From the NCBI GenBank assembly GCA_965659685.1, contig CBFHXB010000008.1, forward strand, positions 1 to 64,000: a stretch of DNA of 64,000 nt, in the 5' to 3' direction. Below are positions 53,529 to 61,988 of this stretch, in pieces (position 1 is the first letter of the stretch; every line of letters begins with the position of its first letter). The translations under genes were made by a program, and so were the position numbers. The notes beneath the pieces were generated by a model that worked only from the letters and a program-made list of their open reading frames with translations, did not search any database and was not told where the DNA came from. The DNA is from MGIIa-L3 sp11892u. GTDB lineage: Archaea > Thermoplasmatota > Poseidoniia > Poseidoniales > Poseidoniaceae.

Positions 53529-54735
53529 GCCCGAGCCTCAACGTCCAGACTTCTTGAACCCTCCAATGGGGCGTGGTTTCAAATCGGGGGCGGCGGCCGT
53601 CGGTGTGGGGGACCTCATGCGCATCGAGTGGCGAAGGCTCCCAACGGTCCTGACCGAGGACGAATTGCTGGACAAGGCCTTTGGCCGTGCAAAGAAGGCC
53701 GCGGACCGTGTTGACGACCACAACCGCATCTTCCGGACAAGGAAGCAACTGAGCCGCATGGTGCAGACCGCATCCGACGTGCTGTGCACCACCCTGAACG
53801 AGACGGTCAGCCTTTGGCCCTCGCTCGACCAATCCCCCACGTTCGACGTCGCGATGATCGAAGCATGCGTCGGCACCGACCAATACCGGCACCACCTCTC
53901 CATGCTGCAATGGGGCGCTTCTCAAATCGGCCGCATTTCCACGCAAAACGTTCGGAAAATGACCCGCACGGCCCGCATTCCGCTCATGCACGATGCTCGA
54001 AAAGAGGCCTACGGCCGTATCGCTTCGATCATGGGTCGCGTGGGTCCATCCCTCGTCTGGCTTGGTGAAGCACGGGAGACCCTCAAGCGGCTTCCTCACC
54101 TCGACGCCATGCAGCCCATCATCGTGGTGTGCGGAGCACCGAACGTTGGCAAGTCGGCCTTGATTGGGGCGCTCTCCACGGGGACCATGGAAGTCAACCA
54201 CTATCCCTTCACCACAAAGCAACTCCACGTCGGCCATTTCAACCATCGCCGCTTGGCCCACCAGATGCTCGATACCCCCGGTCTGCTCGACCGTCCAATG
54301 GAAGACCGGAACGCCATCGAGCAGCAAGCCATCGCCGCCTTGGAGCACGTCGGCTCGGTGGCGCTCTTCCTCTTCGACGCAAGCGGCGCGTGTGGGACGC
54401 CTCCCGAAGAACAGCTCCATCTCTTGGAAGAGGTGAGGACTTTGCTTCCCGGTACGCCGCTGGAGGTCATCACCTCCAAGGCCGACCTCCTGAAGCCCTT
54501 GCCTTCAGCGTGGGAGGACGTGAAAGCGGCCGAACAGGCGTGGCGGGATGCTGGTTCAGAGGGTCAACCCGAACTGCCGATGTTGAAAGACGAGGAAGGG
54601 CGGATCACCATTTCCGCCACAGAGGACGTCGGTCTTGACGCCCTACGGATGCACCTTGTGCGGTTGTGCGAAGGCAAGCGTGAGACCGATCCGATGAGCC
54701 TCCCCGAGGGGTGGCATCGTTCCGACCATGCTTGA
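53527..54735 (+). CDS. NOG1-family GTPase
   Basis: A 402-residue GTPase of the NOG1/Obg-related group that works in ribosome assembly in eukaryotes and archaea. The N-terminal helical domain has LPTVLTEDELLDKAFGRAKKA. The GTPase domain has G1 GAPNVGKSAL, G3 DTPGLLD and G4 TSKADLL (a variant of NKxD). The start is not certain: ATG 53527 overlaps the start of the divergent gene; ATG 53569 and ATG 53623 are alternatives closer to the conserved region. It is convergent with a small zinc-ribbon gene. Confidence 0.88.
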   Translation: MPEPQRPDFLNPPMGRGFKSGAAAVGVGDLMRIEWRRLPTVLTEDELLDKAFGRAKKAADRVDDHNRIFRTRKQLSRMVQTASDVLCTTLNETVSLWPSLDQSPTFDVAMIEACVGTDQYRHHLSMLQWGASQIGRISTQNVRKMTRTARIPLMHDARKEAYGRIASIMGRVGPSLVWLGEARETLKRLPHLDAMQPIIVVCGAPNVGKSALIGALSTGTMEVNHYPFTTKQLHVGHFNHRRLAHQMLDTPGLLDRPMEDRNAIEQQAIAALEHVGSVALFLFDASGACGTPPEEQLHLLEEVRTLLPGTPLEVITSKADLLKPLPSAWEDVKAAEQAWRDAGSEGQPELPMLKDEEGRITISATEDVGLDALRMHLVRLCEGKRETDPMSLPEGWHRSDHA

Positions 54736-54738
54736 CGT

Positions 54739-55014
54739 TCAGCCAACGGCGCGAAGCAGCAGCGGTCCGACGAAGGTCAAGGCGAAGAGGCCGAAGAAAA
54801 TCAGCATCCACGTCCGCATGCGACGTTCCGACGTCTCGCGTCGGTCCAATTCCTCGATGCAGGTCGTGTCCTTGCAGACCCGTGGGTCGGCCTTCAAGTC
54901 CACCGGGCATTGGCAAATCCTGCAGTGCGCGTGCGGCGGGATGCTCGATCCTGCACGGGGCATGCTTTGGTTGGCCGGCTTGGCCCGGGCCTTGGCTGCT
55001 CTCGCGTCCACCAT
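54739..55014 (-). CDS. Small zinc-ribbon membrane protein (DUF2116-like)
   Basis: A 91-residue protein. A cysteine cluster (HCRICQCPVD, VCKDTTC) at about 30-52 is followed by one transmembrane helix near 67-88. This matches the pattern of archaeal DUF2116 zinc-ribbon proteins. ATG 55014 has AGGTGA five nt upstream, which decides it over the GTG at 55021-55023. It lies in an operon with the UMP kinase gene. Function is unknown. Confidence 0.75.
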   Translation of the reverse strand: MVDARAAKARAKPANQSMPRAGSSIPPHAHCRICQCPVDLKADPRVCKDTTCIEELDRRETSERRMRTWMLIFFGLFALTFVGPLLLRAVG

Positions 55015-55019
55015 GTGAT

Positions 55020-55733
55020 TCACCTGTTGCTTCGGATGAGGGTGCCGTCGAAGGCTTTGCCCTCGAGGGCGGCGTCCAAGCGAGCCAAATCACGCCCGTC
55101 GAGGACCACCAGGTCGATGGCGCCCCGCTTGGCGTGACCCACGGCCATTGGATCGACCACCGAGGAGGCGCCGGGTGCCAACGGTTCATCGATTCCGGTG
55201 ATGGCCGCAAGTTCGTCGATGGTCATCTCGCTGAAGGATTGCGCGTCCTCGTTGGTTCGCGGGTCCGCGTCGTAGACGCGGTCCACGTTGGTGGCGATGA
55301 TGCAGGTGGATGCACCCGCTGCACGGGCCAGTTCTACGGCGACCGCATCGGTGGTATGACCGGGTACCGTGCCTCCCATCACCACGATGTGGTGAGCGTC
55401 CAACAGCGCGGCCGCTTGGTCAACGGTCGTAGGGATGCTCGTGGCCACGTCGAGTCCAACGTCCGCGAGGACCTGCTGGAGGACGGTGGCGTTGAGGCGG
55501 GTGGCAGCGATGCCGACTTCGTCCAACGCCGACCGGTCGGTCAGGACGGTGGACGCGAGGGCGATCCCCTCTCTGGCAGGTGCGCCGCCGCCGACCACCA
55601 AGCCGAGCCGTCGTCCTTCACCTTCGAGCCCCAGGACGACCTGTCGAAGGCGGCCGAACCAGCGGGCACGGTCCTCTTGGGCTTCTGGACGAAGGGTGCT
55701 TCCCCCAAGGGCCACGACGAAGGTTCGACCCAT
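55020..55733 (-). CDS. pyrH: Uridylate kinase
   Basis: A 237-residue amino-acid-kinase-fold protein. VVALGGSTLRPE, GLVVGGGAPAREG, DEVGIAATRLNA, VMGGTVPGHTTDAVA and ATNVDRVYDADP are conserved in archaeal UMP kinases, which phosphorylate UMP to UDP. ATG 55733 lies about 30 nt downstream of a GATAGG element near 55767, consistent with a leaderless start; ATG 55763 is the alternative. It is divergent from aRF1. Confidence 0.93.
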   Translation of the reverse strand: MGRTFVVALGGSTLRPEAQEDRARWFGRLRQVVLGLEGEGRRLGLVVGGGAPAREGIALASTVLTDRSALDEVGIAATRLNATVLQQVLADVGLDVATSIPTTVDQAAALLDAHHIVVMGGTVPGHTTDAVAVELARAAGASTCIIATNVDRVYDADPRTNEDAQSFSEMTIDELAAITGIDEPLAPGASSVVDPMAVGHAKRGAIDLVVLDGRDLARLDAALEGKAFDGTLIRSNR

Positions 55734-55827
55734 CGGTGTTGACTCCAGCCCTCGTCCCTTCATCCTATCCCCGCGCCCAAAGGGTTGAAGCGTCCTCGTT
55801 CGGGCCTTGGATTACGGGGGGAAGGTC

Positions 55828-57069
55828 ATGGTCGATGATGCTGAACTGGCCGCCCGCCGCGTGCGCCTCAAGATGGCGCTTGAGGACCTCCGCGAAATGC
55901 GCGGATTTGGCACCGAACTCGTGACCCTCATCATCCCACCGGACCGGCACATCTCCGACGCACGCTCCATGCTGCAGGTCGAGCACGGTCAAGCGGCCAA
56001 CATCAAATCGAAGGGGACGCGGAAAAACGTCCAAGGGGCCATCGAATCCGCGATTTCAACGCTGACCCGCTTCAAGACGCCCGGCGATTATGGGCTGGCC
56101 ATCTTCGTCGGCTCCGTCGTCATTGGGAACAACAAGTCGAAGATGGTCAACATCGTCGTCGAAGAGCCGCCTCAGCCCCTGCTTTCCTTCCGCTACCGCT
56201 GCGATTCAACCTTCGAACTTTCGCAGTTGGAGGACATGCTCGTCGACAAGAAGTCGTACGGCCTTTTTGTCATCGACCGCGCTGAGGCCGCATACGGTAT
56301 CGCAAGCGGAAAGCGCATCCACGTGCAGGAACAACTCGTCTCCAACATCATGGGCAAGCACCGCCAAGGTGGTCAGTCGGCCCAACGTTTCGAACGGCTC
56401 ATCGAAGAAGCGGCGCACAATTTCTTCAAGCGGGCGACCGAACACGCCTGCGATTACTGGTTGCCGGAACTGGAAAACATTCAGGCGATCATCATCGGCG
56501 GGCCTGGCGCGACCAAGGACTACGTGGTCAAGCAGGAATACTTCCATCACGAGATTGCCAAGAAAATCGCCGCAACCACCTTTGACGTGGGCTATTCGAA
56601 CGAGTCCGGCATCCGTGAGTTGGTCGACAACGCGGGCAACCTGATGCAAGAGATCGAACTTGATGCCGAGCGCGAGGTCATGACGGCCTTCCTGTCGGAG
56701 CTCATCAAGCCAAGTCCGAAGGCGACCTACGGTGAGCGGATGATTCGTGATGCGCTCGCTGCCGGTGCTGTGGACCGCTTGCTCATCTCAGAAAGCCTGC
56801 GGAAGAACATCACCGACTTGTCCTGCGACGGGTGCAAGCACACGTGGACCGAAACGGTGGACCGGCACGAGAGCCTGCCGTCCTGTCCCGCCTGCGACAA
56901 CCACAAGGTCAGCGTGGTCGAGGAGCGTCCGCTCATCGACGAATTGGTGAACATGGCGACCCAAAGCAACACCGGCGTGGTCTATATTTCGATTGACACC
57001 GAGGAAGGTGCCCAACTCTACGAAGGCTTTGGAGGCCTTGCGGCGCTGTTGCGCTACCCGATGATGTGA
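55828..57069 (+). CDS. prf1: Peptide chain release factor aRF1
   Basis: A 413-residue class 1 release factor recognising all three stop codons. NIKS is at residues 58-61, and the catalytic GGQ (181-183) lies in GKHRQGGQSAQRF. The C-terminal domain has a zinc-ribbon-like CDGCKHTW/CPACDNH pair. GGAAGGTC precedes ATG 55828; the in-frame TTG at 55807 is unlikely. argS follows after 9 nt with a GAGGTGAACC site, so they are co-transcribed. Confidence 0.96.
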   Translation: MVDDAELAARRVRLKMALEDLREMRGFGTELVTLIIPPDRHISDARSMLQVEHGQAANIKSKGTRKNVQGAIESAISTLTRFKTPGDYGLAIFVGSVVIGNNKSKMVNIVVEEPPQPLLSFRYRCDSTFELSQLEDMLVDKKSYGLFVIDRAEAAYGIASGKRIHVQEQLVSNIMGKHRQGGQSAQRFERLIEEAAHNFFKRATEHACDYWLPELENIQAIIIGGPGATKDYVVKQEYFHHEIAKKIAATTFDVGYSNESGIRELVDNAGNLMQEIELDAEREVMTAFLSELIKPSPKATYGERMIRDALAAGAVDRLLISESLRKNITDLSCDGCKHTWTETVDRHESLPSCPACDNHKVSVVEERPLIDELVNMATQSNTGVVYISIDTEEGAQLYEGFGGLAALLRYPMM

Positions 57070-57078
57070 GGTGAACCG

Positions 57079-58842
57079 ATGCAGATCCTGCTCGATGCCG
57101 TGAGCGACGACCTCGAAGCGGCGCTGGCCAGCGTTGGCGTGACTGGGGACCTTTGGCGGCGCGTCATCGGCCCAGCACGTGAGCGCAAGGAAGGCGACGT
57201 GGCGTTGCCGTGCTTTCCCTTCGCCAAGATGGTCGGCCGTGCACCCGCCGACATCGCTGAGGCCGTGGCTGCTGCCATGCAGGGCCATGAAGCGCTCTCG
57301 GAGGTACGGGCCACCAACGGCTACCTCAACCTCGTCGCCAACCCTGCATGGTTGGCCCAACACCTCCTCGACGAGGAAGGGCCGCTGAACGGCCCGGTCG
57401 CTCCAGAAGACGGCCTTGTGCTCATCGAGCACACCTCCGCCAACCCCAACGGTCCCTTTCACGTCGGTCGTGCTCGCAACGCCATCCTCGGGGACACCTT
57501 GGTGCGTCTGAACCGCTTGGCCGGTCGAGACGTCCGAGCCGAGTATTACGTGGACGACATGGGCAAGCAAGTGGGCGTGCTCGCATGGGCCTTGGAACAC
57601 CTGAGTGAGTCCGACGTTGACGCTGCGCTTTCCGACCGTGGCGACGCTGATTCGACATGGGCGCACAAGCCCGACCACACCCGCGTCCGCTGGTATCAAG
57701 CCGCTCAGGCGATCCGTTCGACGAAGGAAGGCACGCCTGAGGGCGAGGCCATCGAGAAGGCCATCGGCACCATGGTGCACGCCAGCGAGCACGGCGACGA
57801 AGCCGTGCTCGATGCCTTCGAGGCCGCGTACTCGCCGGTGCTCGAAGGCATGTTGGAGACCCTCGGGCGTCTTGGCATCAACTTCGACGCCTTCACCAAG
57901 GAATCCACCTTCGTGGTGGACGGCTCGGTGGCCGCCATCATGGACCACCTTGCGACCTTGGACATCCACGGCGAAGCGGACAACGGTGCGCGTTTCCTCG
58001 ACCTCGGGCAGCGTGGCTTGAAGGGCAAGACGGAGTTCTTCTACCGACGTGGCGACGGTTCCTCGCTGTACGCCACGCGCGACCTCGCGTACCACCGATG
58101 GAAGTGGACGCAAGCCGACCGCTTGCTGAACGTCCTTGGCGAAGATCACCGCCTGCAGGCCAAGCAGGTGGGCTTGACCCTCAACGAATTGGGTGAATCG
58201 ACGCCTGAAGTCGTGTTCTACAGCTTCATCAAACTGCCCGAAGGCAAAATGAGCACCCGCCGAGGCAACGTTGTCTTCATGGACGATTTGCTTGAGGAAG
58301 CAAAGGCCCAGGCGGCGACCGTGGTGCGCGACCTGCGCCCTGACTATGACGATGCGCAGATCGATGCCATTTCTGAAGCCGTGGCGACGTCAGCGGTTCG
58401 TTTCAACATCATCAAAGTCAGTCCCGAGAAGGGCTTCACCTTCACGTGGGAAGAAGCGTTGAGCTTCGAAGGGGGCTCTGCACCCTTCGCCATGTACGCG
58501 CACACGCGCGCCTGCAGCATCTCACGGAAGTTGGAAGAGGCCGAGCCTGCTGCTGAGGGTCCGTCCTTTGACGGCCCGATGCCGGACGGATTGGTGGACC
58601 TCCTTCGCGTTCTGGCCGTCCACCCAGACGTCTTGCGCAACGCTGTGCAGCAGCACAAGCCGCACCTGTTCGCTTTGCACATGCTGGATCTGGCGAATGC
58701 GTACAACGGCTTCTACCGTGATTGTCCGGTCATCGTCGACGGCCGTGCGCATGCCCTGCACGCCGCGGTCAGCGAGCGTGCGCGCGAGGTGCTTCATGCG
58801 GGCCTGACCGGCCTTGGGCTGGTGCCGCTGGAGCGCATGTGA
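57079..58842 (+). CDS. argS: Arginyl-tRNA synthetase
   Basis: A 587-residue class I synthetase. The HIGH-like motif is HVGR in NPNGPFHVGRARNAI and the KMSKS-like motif is KMSTRRGN. The N-terminal Arg-S additional domain and the C-terminal DALR anticodon-binding domain (ending near the C-terminus) frame the catalytic core. It lies in an operon with aRF1. The length is typical. Confidence 0.96.
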   Translation: MQILLDAVSDDLEAALASVGVTGDLWRRVIGPARERKEGDVALPCFPFAKMVGRAPADIAEAVAAAMQGHEALSEVRATNGYLNLVANPAWLAQHLLDEEGPLNGPVAPEDGLVLIEHTSANPNGPFHVGRARNAILGDTLVRLNRLAGRDVRAEYYVDDMGKQVGVLAWALEHLSESDVDAALSDRGDADSTWAHKPDHTRVRWYQAAQAIRSTKEGTPEGEAIEKAIGTMVHASEHGDEAVLDAFEAAYSPVLEGMLETLGRLGINFDAFTKESTFVVDGSVAAIMDHLATLDIHGEADNGARFLDLGQRGLKGKTEFFYRRGDGSSLYATRDLAYHRWKWTQADRLLNVLGEDHRLQAKQVGLTLNELGESTPEVVFYSFIKLPEGKMSTRRGNVVFMDDLLEEAKAQAATVVRDLRPDYDDAQIDAISEAVATSAVRFNIIKVSPEKGFTFTWEEALSFEGGSAPFAMYAHTRACSISRKLEEAEPAAEGPSFDGPMPDGLVDLLRVLAVHPDVLRNAVQQHKPHLFALHMLDLANAYNGFYRDCPVIVDGRAHALHAAVSERAREVLHAGLTGLGLVPLERM

Positions 58843-58949
58843 GGTCGGCCTCGAACAGGGGCCTCGCGCTGTGTTCAACCTGCTTTGAACGCGGATTGTT
58901 GCTGCTCCGCAAGGTCAGGGTTTTTGTCCGCTTTTCGACGGGCGGGGCC

Positions 58950-59930
58950 ATGAACGGCCGCGAGAAGGCGCTTCAAGCGCTTAGCCTCGTGGCCATCATG
59001 GTGCTCACGGCCGTGGTCTTTGACCTGCTGAGTGAACCCGACCAAGACCAAGAAATCGTCTACGTCTTGGTCGACAACCGGATGATGTTCGACGAGAATT
59101 CCACGGTCATCGAACTTGATCGAAGTGAAGTGGCCCGCATTGCCTCGTTCAACATCAAGGTCTTCGGGGACACCAAAATGAGCAACGCGACGGTGGTGGC
59201 GGAATTGGTGGACCTCTTCCAAGCCTACGACATGGTGGCCGTGCAGGAGATCAAGGACATTGACGAGGAGGTGCCGTACCTCTTCTTGGACGAATTGAAC
59301 GGCGTCGCAGGGCAAGACAACGTCACCAACCAGACCCTGAACTGGAGCATGGTGCTGTCTGAGCGCAGCGGTCAGCAGGAAGACGACAAGAACTCACAGG
59401 AGCAGTACGCCTACTACTACCGGCCCACGGTGTTTAGGTCGCTGGACAACGGCACGCTGTACGACGACAGCATCAACGATTCCTTCCAGCGTGAACCTTT
59501 CATGGCTTCCTTCATGCTCTTGGACCCCTCCGGCGCAGACACCGGGACGGACCTGGTCATCGTCAACGTCCACACCAAGCCGACCCTTGCGGTGGAGGAG
59601 ATGAGTGCCCTCGGCGACGTGCACCTGTGGGGCCAAGCCAACTATTCTGACGACGACGATTACGTCATTCTGGGCGACTTCAACGGTGACTGCTCCTACG
59701 CGTCCTACAACGAACTGATCGAGCTGTCCATCTCATCGGAGAACTACACGTGGTTGGTTCCCGACGATGCCGACACCACGGTGGGCGACTCACGCTGTGC
59801 TTACGACAGGATTGTCGCCGCCAGTACCTTGGACGGTCGGCTGACCGGGAGCTGGGGCGTCGACGAGCGCATCAGCAGCGGTGCGGTGTCGGACCACAAG
59901 CCGATCTGGTTCGACATCAAGCGAACCTAA
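58950..59930 (+). CDS. Secreted or membrane-anchored DNase I-like endonuclease/phosphatase
   Basis: A 326-residue protein. An N-terminal hydrophobic helix (about 9-27) acts as a signal peptide or anchor. The rest follows the endonuclease/exonuclease/phosphatase (DNase I-like) fold: SFNIKVFGDTK, VAVQEIKD (metal Glu), VNVHTKP, ILGDFNGDCSYAS (GDFN), and a C-terminal SDHKPIWF (catalytic His with Asp). It probably cleaves extracellular DNA, allowing nutrient scavenging; a phosphatase activity is also possible. The frame is open upstream within argS; ATG 58950 begins the signal peptide. Confidence 0.88.
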   Translation: MNGREKALQALSLVAIMVLTAVVFDLLSEPDQDQEIVYVLVDNRMMFDENSTVIELDRSEVARIASFNIKVFGDTKMSNATVVAELVDLFQAYDMVAVQEIKDIDEEVPYLFLDELNGVAGQDNVTNQTLNWSMVLSERSGQQEDDKNSQEQYAYYYRPTVFRSLDNGTLYDDSINDSFQREPFMASFMLLDPSGADTGTDLVIVNVHTKPTLAVEEMSALGDVHLWGQANYSDDDDYVILGDFNGDCSYASYNELIELSISSENYTWLVPDDADTTVGDSRCAYDRIVAASTLDGRLTGSWGVDERISSGAVSDHKPIWFDIKRT

Positions 59931-60091
59931 AACACGCCTGCGCTTCTCAAGGAAATGAACGCAACGATCCCACACACGACGTAGATGAGGATTCCAATTG
60001 GTCCCCGCTTGAACTTCGAAGACGGTTTGATACCGAGAATGGGTTCTGCTTTCTCTGCAAGGTCTTCTTCGATCTCTCCAATGGACTTCAT
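59927..60091 (-). CDS. Small single-helix membrane protein
   Basis: A 54-residue protein with a charged N-terminal part (MKSIGEIEEDLAEKAEP) and one C-terminal hydrophobic helix (GILIYVVCGIVAFISL). It is a tail-anchored-type architecture. ATG 60112 in the same frame would add seven residues. The stop overlaps the stop of the nuclease gene (convergent). No family or promoter is recognised; the coding call rests on composition only. Confidence 0.5.
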   Translation of the reverse strand: MKSIGEIEEDLAEKAEPILGIKPSSKFKRGPIGILIYVVCGIVAFISLRSAGVF

Positions 60092-60283
60092 GCCAATCCA
60101 AGAACAAACCACTCAAGACACTTTGGAAGAGTACAATGGGTGTCCAGTCCCCCAGTACACTGCCTACCTTTCAGCCATGGATGCAGGTTCTGCGGATTCC
60201 TGATCGTTTTTGATTTGGGAATCGCGGTTTGCGCTGAAGCCGTGATGCTCACAACGTCGGTGGTCAGCCTCTCTTCGGAGCAT

Positions 60284-60292
60284 CCTTAATCC
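60284..60292 (+). promoter_or_regulatory. TATA-like box before the small ORF at 60316
   Basis: CCTTAATCC is centred about 28 nt before ATG 60316 in an otherwise featureless 200-nt spacer. Confidence 0.4.
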
Positions 60293-60315
60293 GTCACCCT
60301 TCTTCCGGTTGAAGC

Positions 60316-60492
60316 ATGTGGATCGTCTTCGAGATCATCTGGTTCATCATCTTCGACCTCCTTCTCGGGGGCGACAAGTCAGGTCAAAGGTCTGGCCTCG
60401 CGAATTTCGTGATTTTTGGAATCCTTGCGGCCCTTTGTCTCGCCCTGGTGGCGTTTTTTGTTTGGGTGATTACCGGGTCCGCATCCGTTTGA
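60316..60492 (+). CDS. Small two-helix membrane protein
   Basis: A 58-codon ORF (MWIVFEIIWFIIFDLLLGGD at the start) encoding two hydrophobic helices separated by a short polar loop (DKSGQRSG). No family is recognised. A TATA-like box sits 28 nt upstream and there is no Shine-Dalgarno, matching leaderless genes here. A large palindrome begins 30 nt after the stop. The antisense strand and the other frame give only low-complexity Arg/Pro-rich shadows. Similar tiny membrane proteins lie on either side. Confidence 0.55.
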   Translation: MWIVFEIIWFIIFDLLLGGDKSGQRSGLANFVIFGILAALCLALVAFFVWVITGSASV

Positions 60493-60521
60493 CCTTTGTC
60501 GTTTTGAACGCCGGGGGAGAT

Positions 60522-60555
60522 CTTCAGGCGGAGTCCTCGAGGCCTCCGCCTGAAG
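60522..60555. repeat. 34-bp near-perfect palindrome
   Basis: Arms CTTCAGGCGGAG (60522-60533) and CTCCGCCTGAAG (60544-60555) are exact reverse complements. The 10-nt centre TCCTCGAGGC is itself almost palindromic, so 32 of 34 positions match. There is no T-run after it. It sits between two small membrane-protein genes and could be a terminator, a regulatory hairpin for the next gene, or a dispersed palindromic element. Confidence 0.85.
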
Positions 60556-60585
60556 GTTCATTCACGGCCTCGTCTGGTGTAGAAC

Positions 60586-61002
60586 ATGGCCAATGTTGAG
60601 GTGGATTGCCCTCACTGTGGCGGGAGAATCAACCTCGGCACAAACGCGTCTGGAACGTTTGATTGCCCGCTTTGCAACGAGCAGTTTGAATGGAACTCAG
60701 ATGCGCCGTCTTTTCTGGACATCTTCTCTGAGCTGGGATTCTGGATCGGTTCCTTGGCCCCGTTCCTGCTTGCTTGCTTGGGGATTGTCCTCGGTCTCAT
60801 CATCGACGAGGGGGACGGGTGGACGGCCCTGGGCTGGTTCCTTGTTTCGGTGGTCGTGTGGCCCGTCGTGTCCCTCGCCATTGGCATCTATGCATATGTG
60901 ACGGCGCGGGTGCCGCTGATGATTGGAGGACTGGTGTCCCTTGCGGTCTCGGGCGGTCTCCACCTGCTGTTTTGGACTTGGATTGCCATAAGAGGCTTCT
61001 GA
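60586..61002 (+). CDS. Zinc-ribbon membrane protein
   Basis: A 138-residue protein. An N-terminal zinc ribbon (CPHCGGRINLG and CPLCNEQFEW, residues about 8-35) is followed by three to four hydrophobic helices. Archaeal proteins of this zinc-ribbon-plus-membrane type are common but uncharacterised. ATG 60586 gives a clean start; the palindrome at 60522-60555 lies 30 nt upstream. It is convergent with the gene at 61082. Confidence 0.75.
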   Translation: MANVEVDCPHCGGRINLGTNASGTFDCPLCNEQFEWNSDAPSFLDIFSELGFWIGSLAPFLLACLGIVLGLIIDEGDGWTALGWFLVSVVVWPVVSLAIGIYAYVTARVPLMIGGLVSLAVSGGLHLLFWTWIAIRGF

Positions 61003-61081
61003 GGTCTGGTATGGCCGAGGGCGGTTTGACCTCTTTCCGTCGACCTTGCAGTGGGTCCTCATAGAGGGCTCAGGAAGGTCC

Positions 61082-61585
61082 TCAGGTGGACCCTTCGTTG
61101 TCCATGGCGGCCTCGGCCTCGCCCTGACGCTCCTCGTCGTGCGCATGGATGTCCGCGCCCAAGCCAGCAAGCACCTCGAAGGCCTCTTCCGCCGTTTTGC
61201 AACGCTGGAAGAAGCGGGTCTGGGGCCAACCGCAGTCCACCGTGTCCGCCTCTGTGGGATGTTCTTCCACCCAGGCTTCGCACGCTGAGCCGTAGCACAG
61301 GGCGCTGAACTGGCGAAGGTCCACCCACATGGTCCGGCGGCGGCAGACCGGACATTCACGGACCAGGAGGTGTGCGAGTTCCGTCATGCCGTCTTCGCCG
61401 ATGACGTCGACGTCCCAGGCCACGACGCTGGCACGTTCGAGTCGCATGCGTTCGGTTTTCTTCAGGAAGGCACGAAGCACGCGCCATGCGGTCGCTTCCT
61501 CGGAAAAGCAACCCAGACCGATCGGCCCTTGCTCCTCTTCGATGACCGAGGGCACGTAGACGCGCTTGACCGGCGTCTCGTCCAT
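61082..61585 (-). CDS. Hypothetical cysteine-containing protein
   Basis: A 167-residue soluble protein. A cluster CPVCRRRT and, about 25 residues later, CYGSACEAW may form a zinc site. The remainder is acidic, especially the C-terminus. No family is recognised. It follows the FolB-like gene by 25 nt on the same strand, so it is probably the last gene of that operon. Confidence 0.65.
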   Translation of the reverse strand: MDETPVKRVYVPSVIEEEQGPIGLGCFSEEATAWRVLRAFLKKTERMRLERASVVAWDVDVIGEDGMTELAHLLVRECPVCRRRTMWVDLRQFSALCYGSACEAWVEEHPTEADTVDCGWPQTRFFQRCKTAEEAFEVLAGLGADIHAHDEERQGEAEAAMDNEGST

Positions 61586-61610
61586 GCGCTGCGTCCGTCA
61601 ACGCGCCGCA

Positions 61611-61979
61611 TCAAGGCTCCGCTTCTGCAGCGCGAGATGCCTCGACCCATGGGCATCCGCCGGGGTGCGGGAGGGGTGCTTCGGGCTTGGCGATGCGCAC
61701 CGTGGCCTTGGCCACTCCTGGCGTGGTCATGAGCCGGTCGAGGATTGCGTCGACCATGGCCTCCAGAAGCCGGTACGGTTGATCCGATTCGAGCAACACG
61801 GCGTCCACGGCGCTTTGCAGATCGGCGTAGTTGACCGTGGCGTCGAGTTGGGTGGCTCCAACGCTGCCGGTCACCACGCTCACGTCGACCACGAAGGGCT
61901 GCGTGCGCTCGAGTTCGTGGTCGAACCAGCCGTGGGTCGCGTGGACCTCGTAGCCTTCCAGCCCGATGGTGTAGGCCAC
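61611..61979 (-). CDS. folB: Dihydroneopterin aldolase-like protein
   Basis: A 122-residue FolB-family protein (T-fold). LEGYEVHATHGWFDHELERT, QPFVVDVSV, ATVNYADLQSAV, RLLEAMVDAILDRL and VRIAKPEAPLPHP follow the family pattern. Dihydroneopterin aldolase makes 6-hydroxymethyl-dihydropterin, upstream of FolP, which is also in this window. GAGGTGAGCAC precedes the ATG. It lies between the parvulin and a hypothetical gene in one operon. The related dihydroneopterin-triphosphate epimerase is an alternative reading. Confidence 0.85.
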   Translation of the reverse strand: MAYTIGLEGYEVHATHGWFDHELERTQPFVVDVSVVTGSVGATQLDATVNYADLQSAVDAVLLESDQPYRLLEAMVDAILDRLMTTPGVAKATVRIAKPEAPLPHPGGCPWVEASRAAEAEP

Positions 61980-61988
61980 GTGCTCACC

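Noticed and set aside
58871..58892. Stem of about eight base pairs after argS, as a possible terminator
   Set aside because: The stem is short, contains a G-T pair and has no adjacent T-run.
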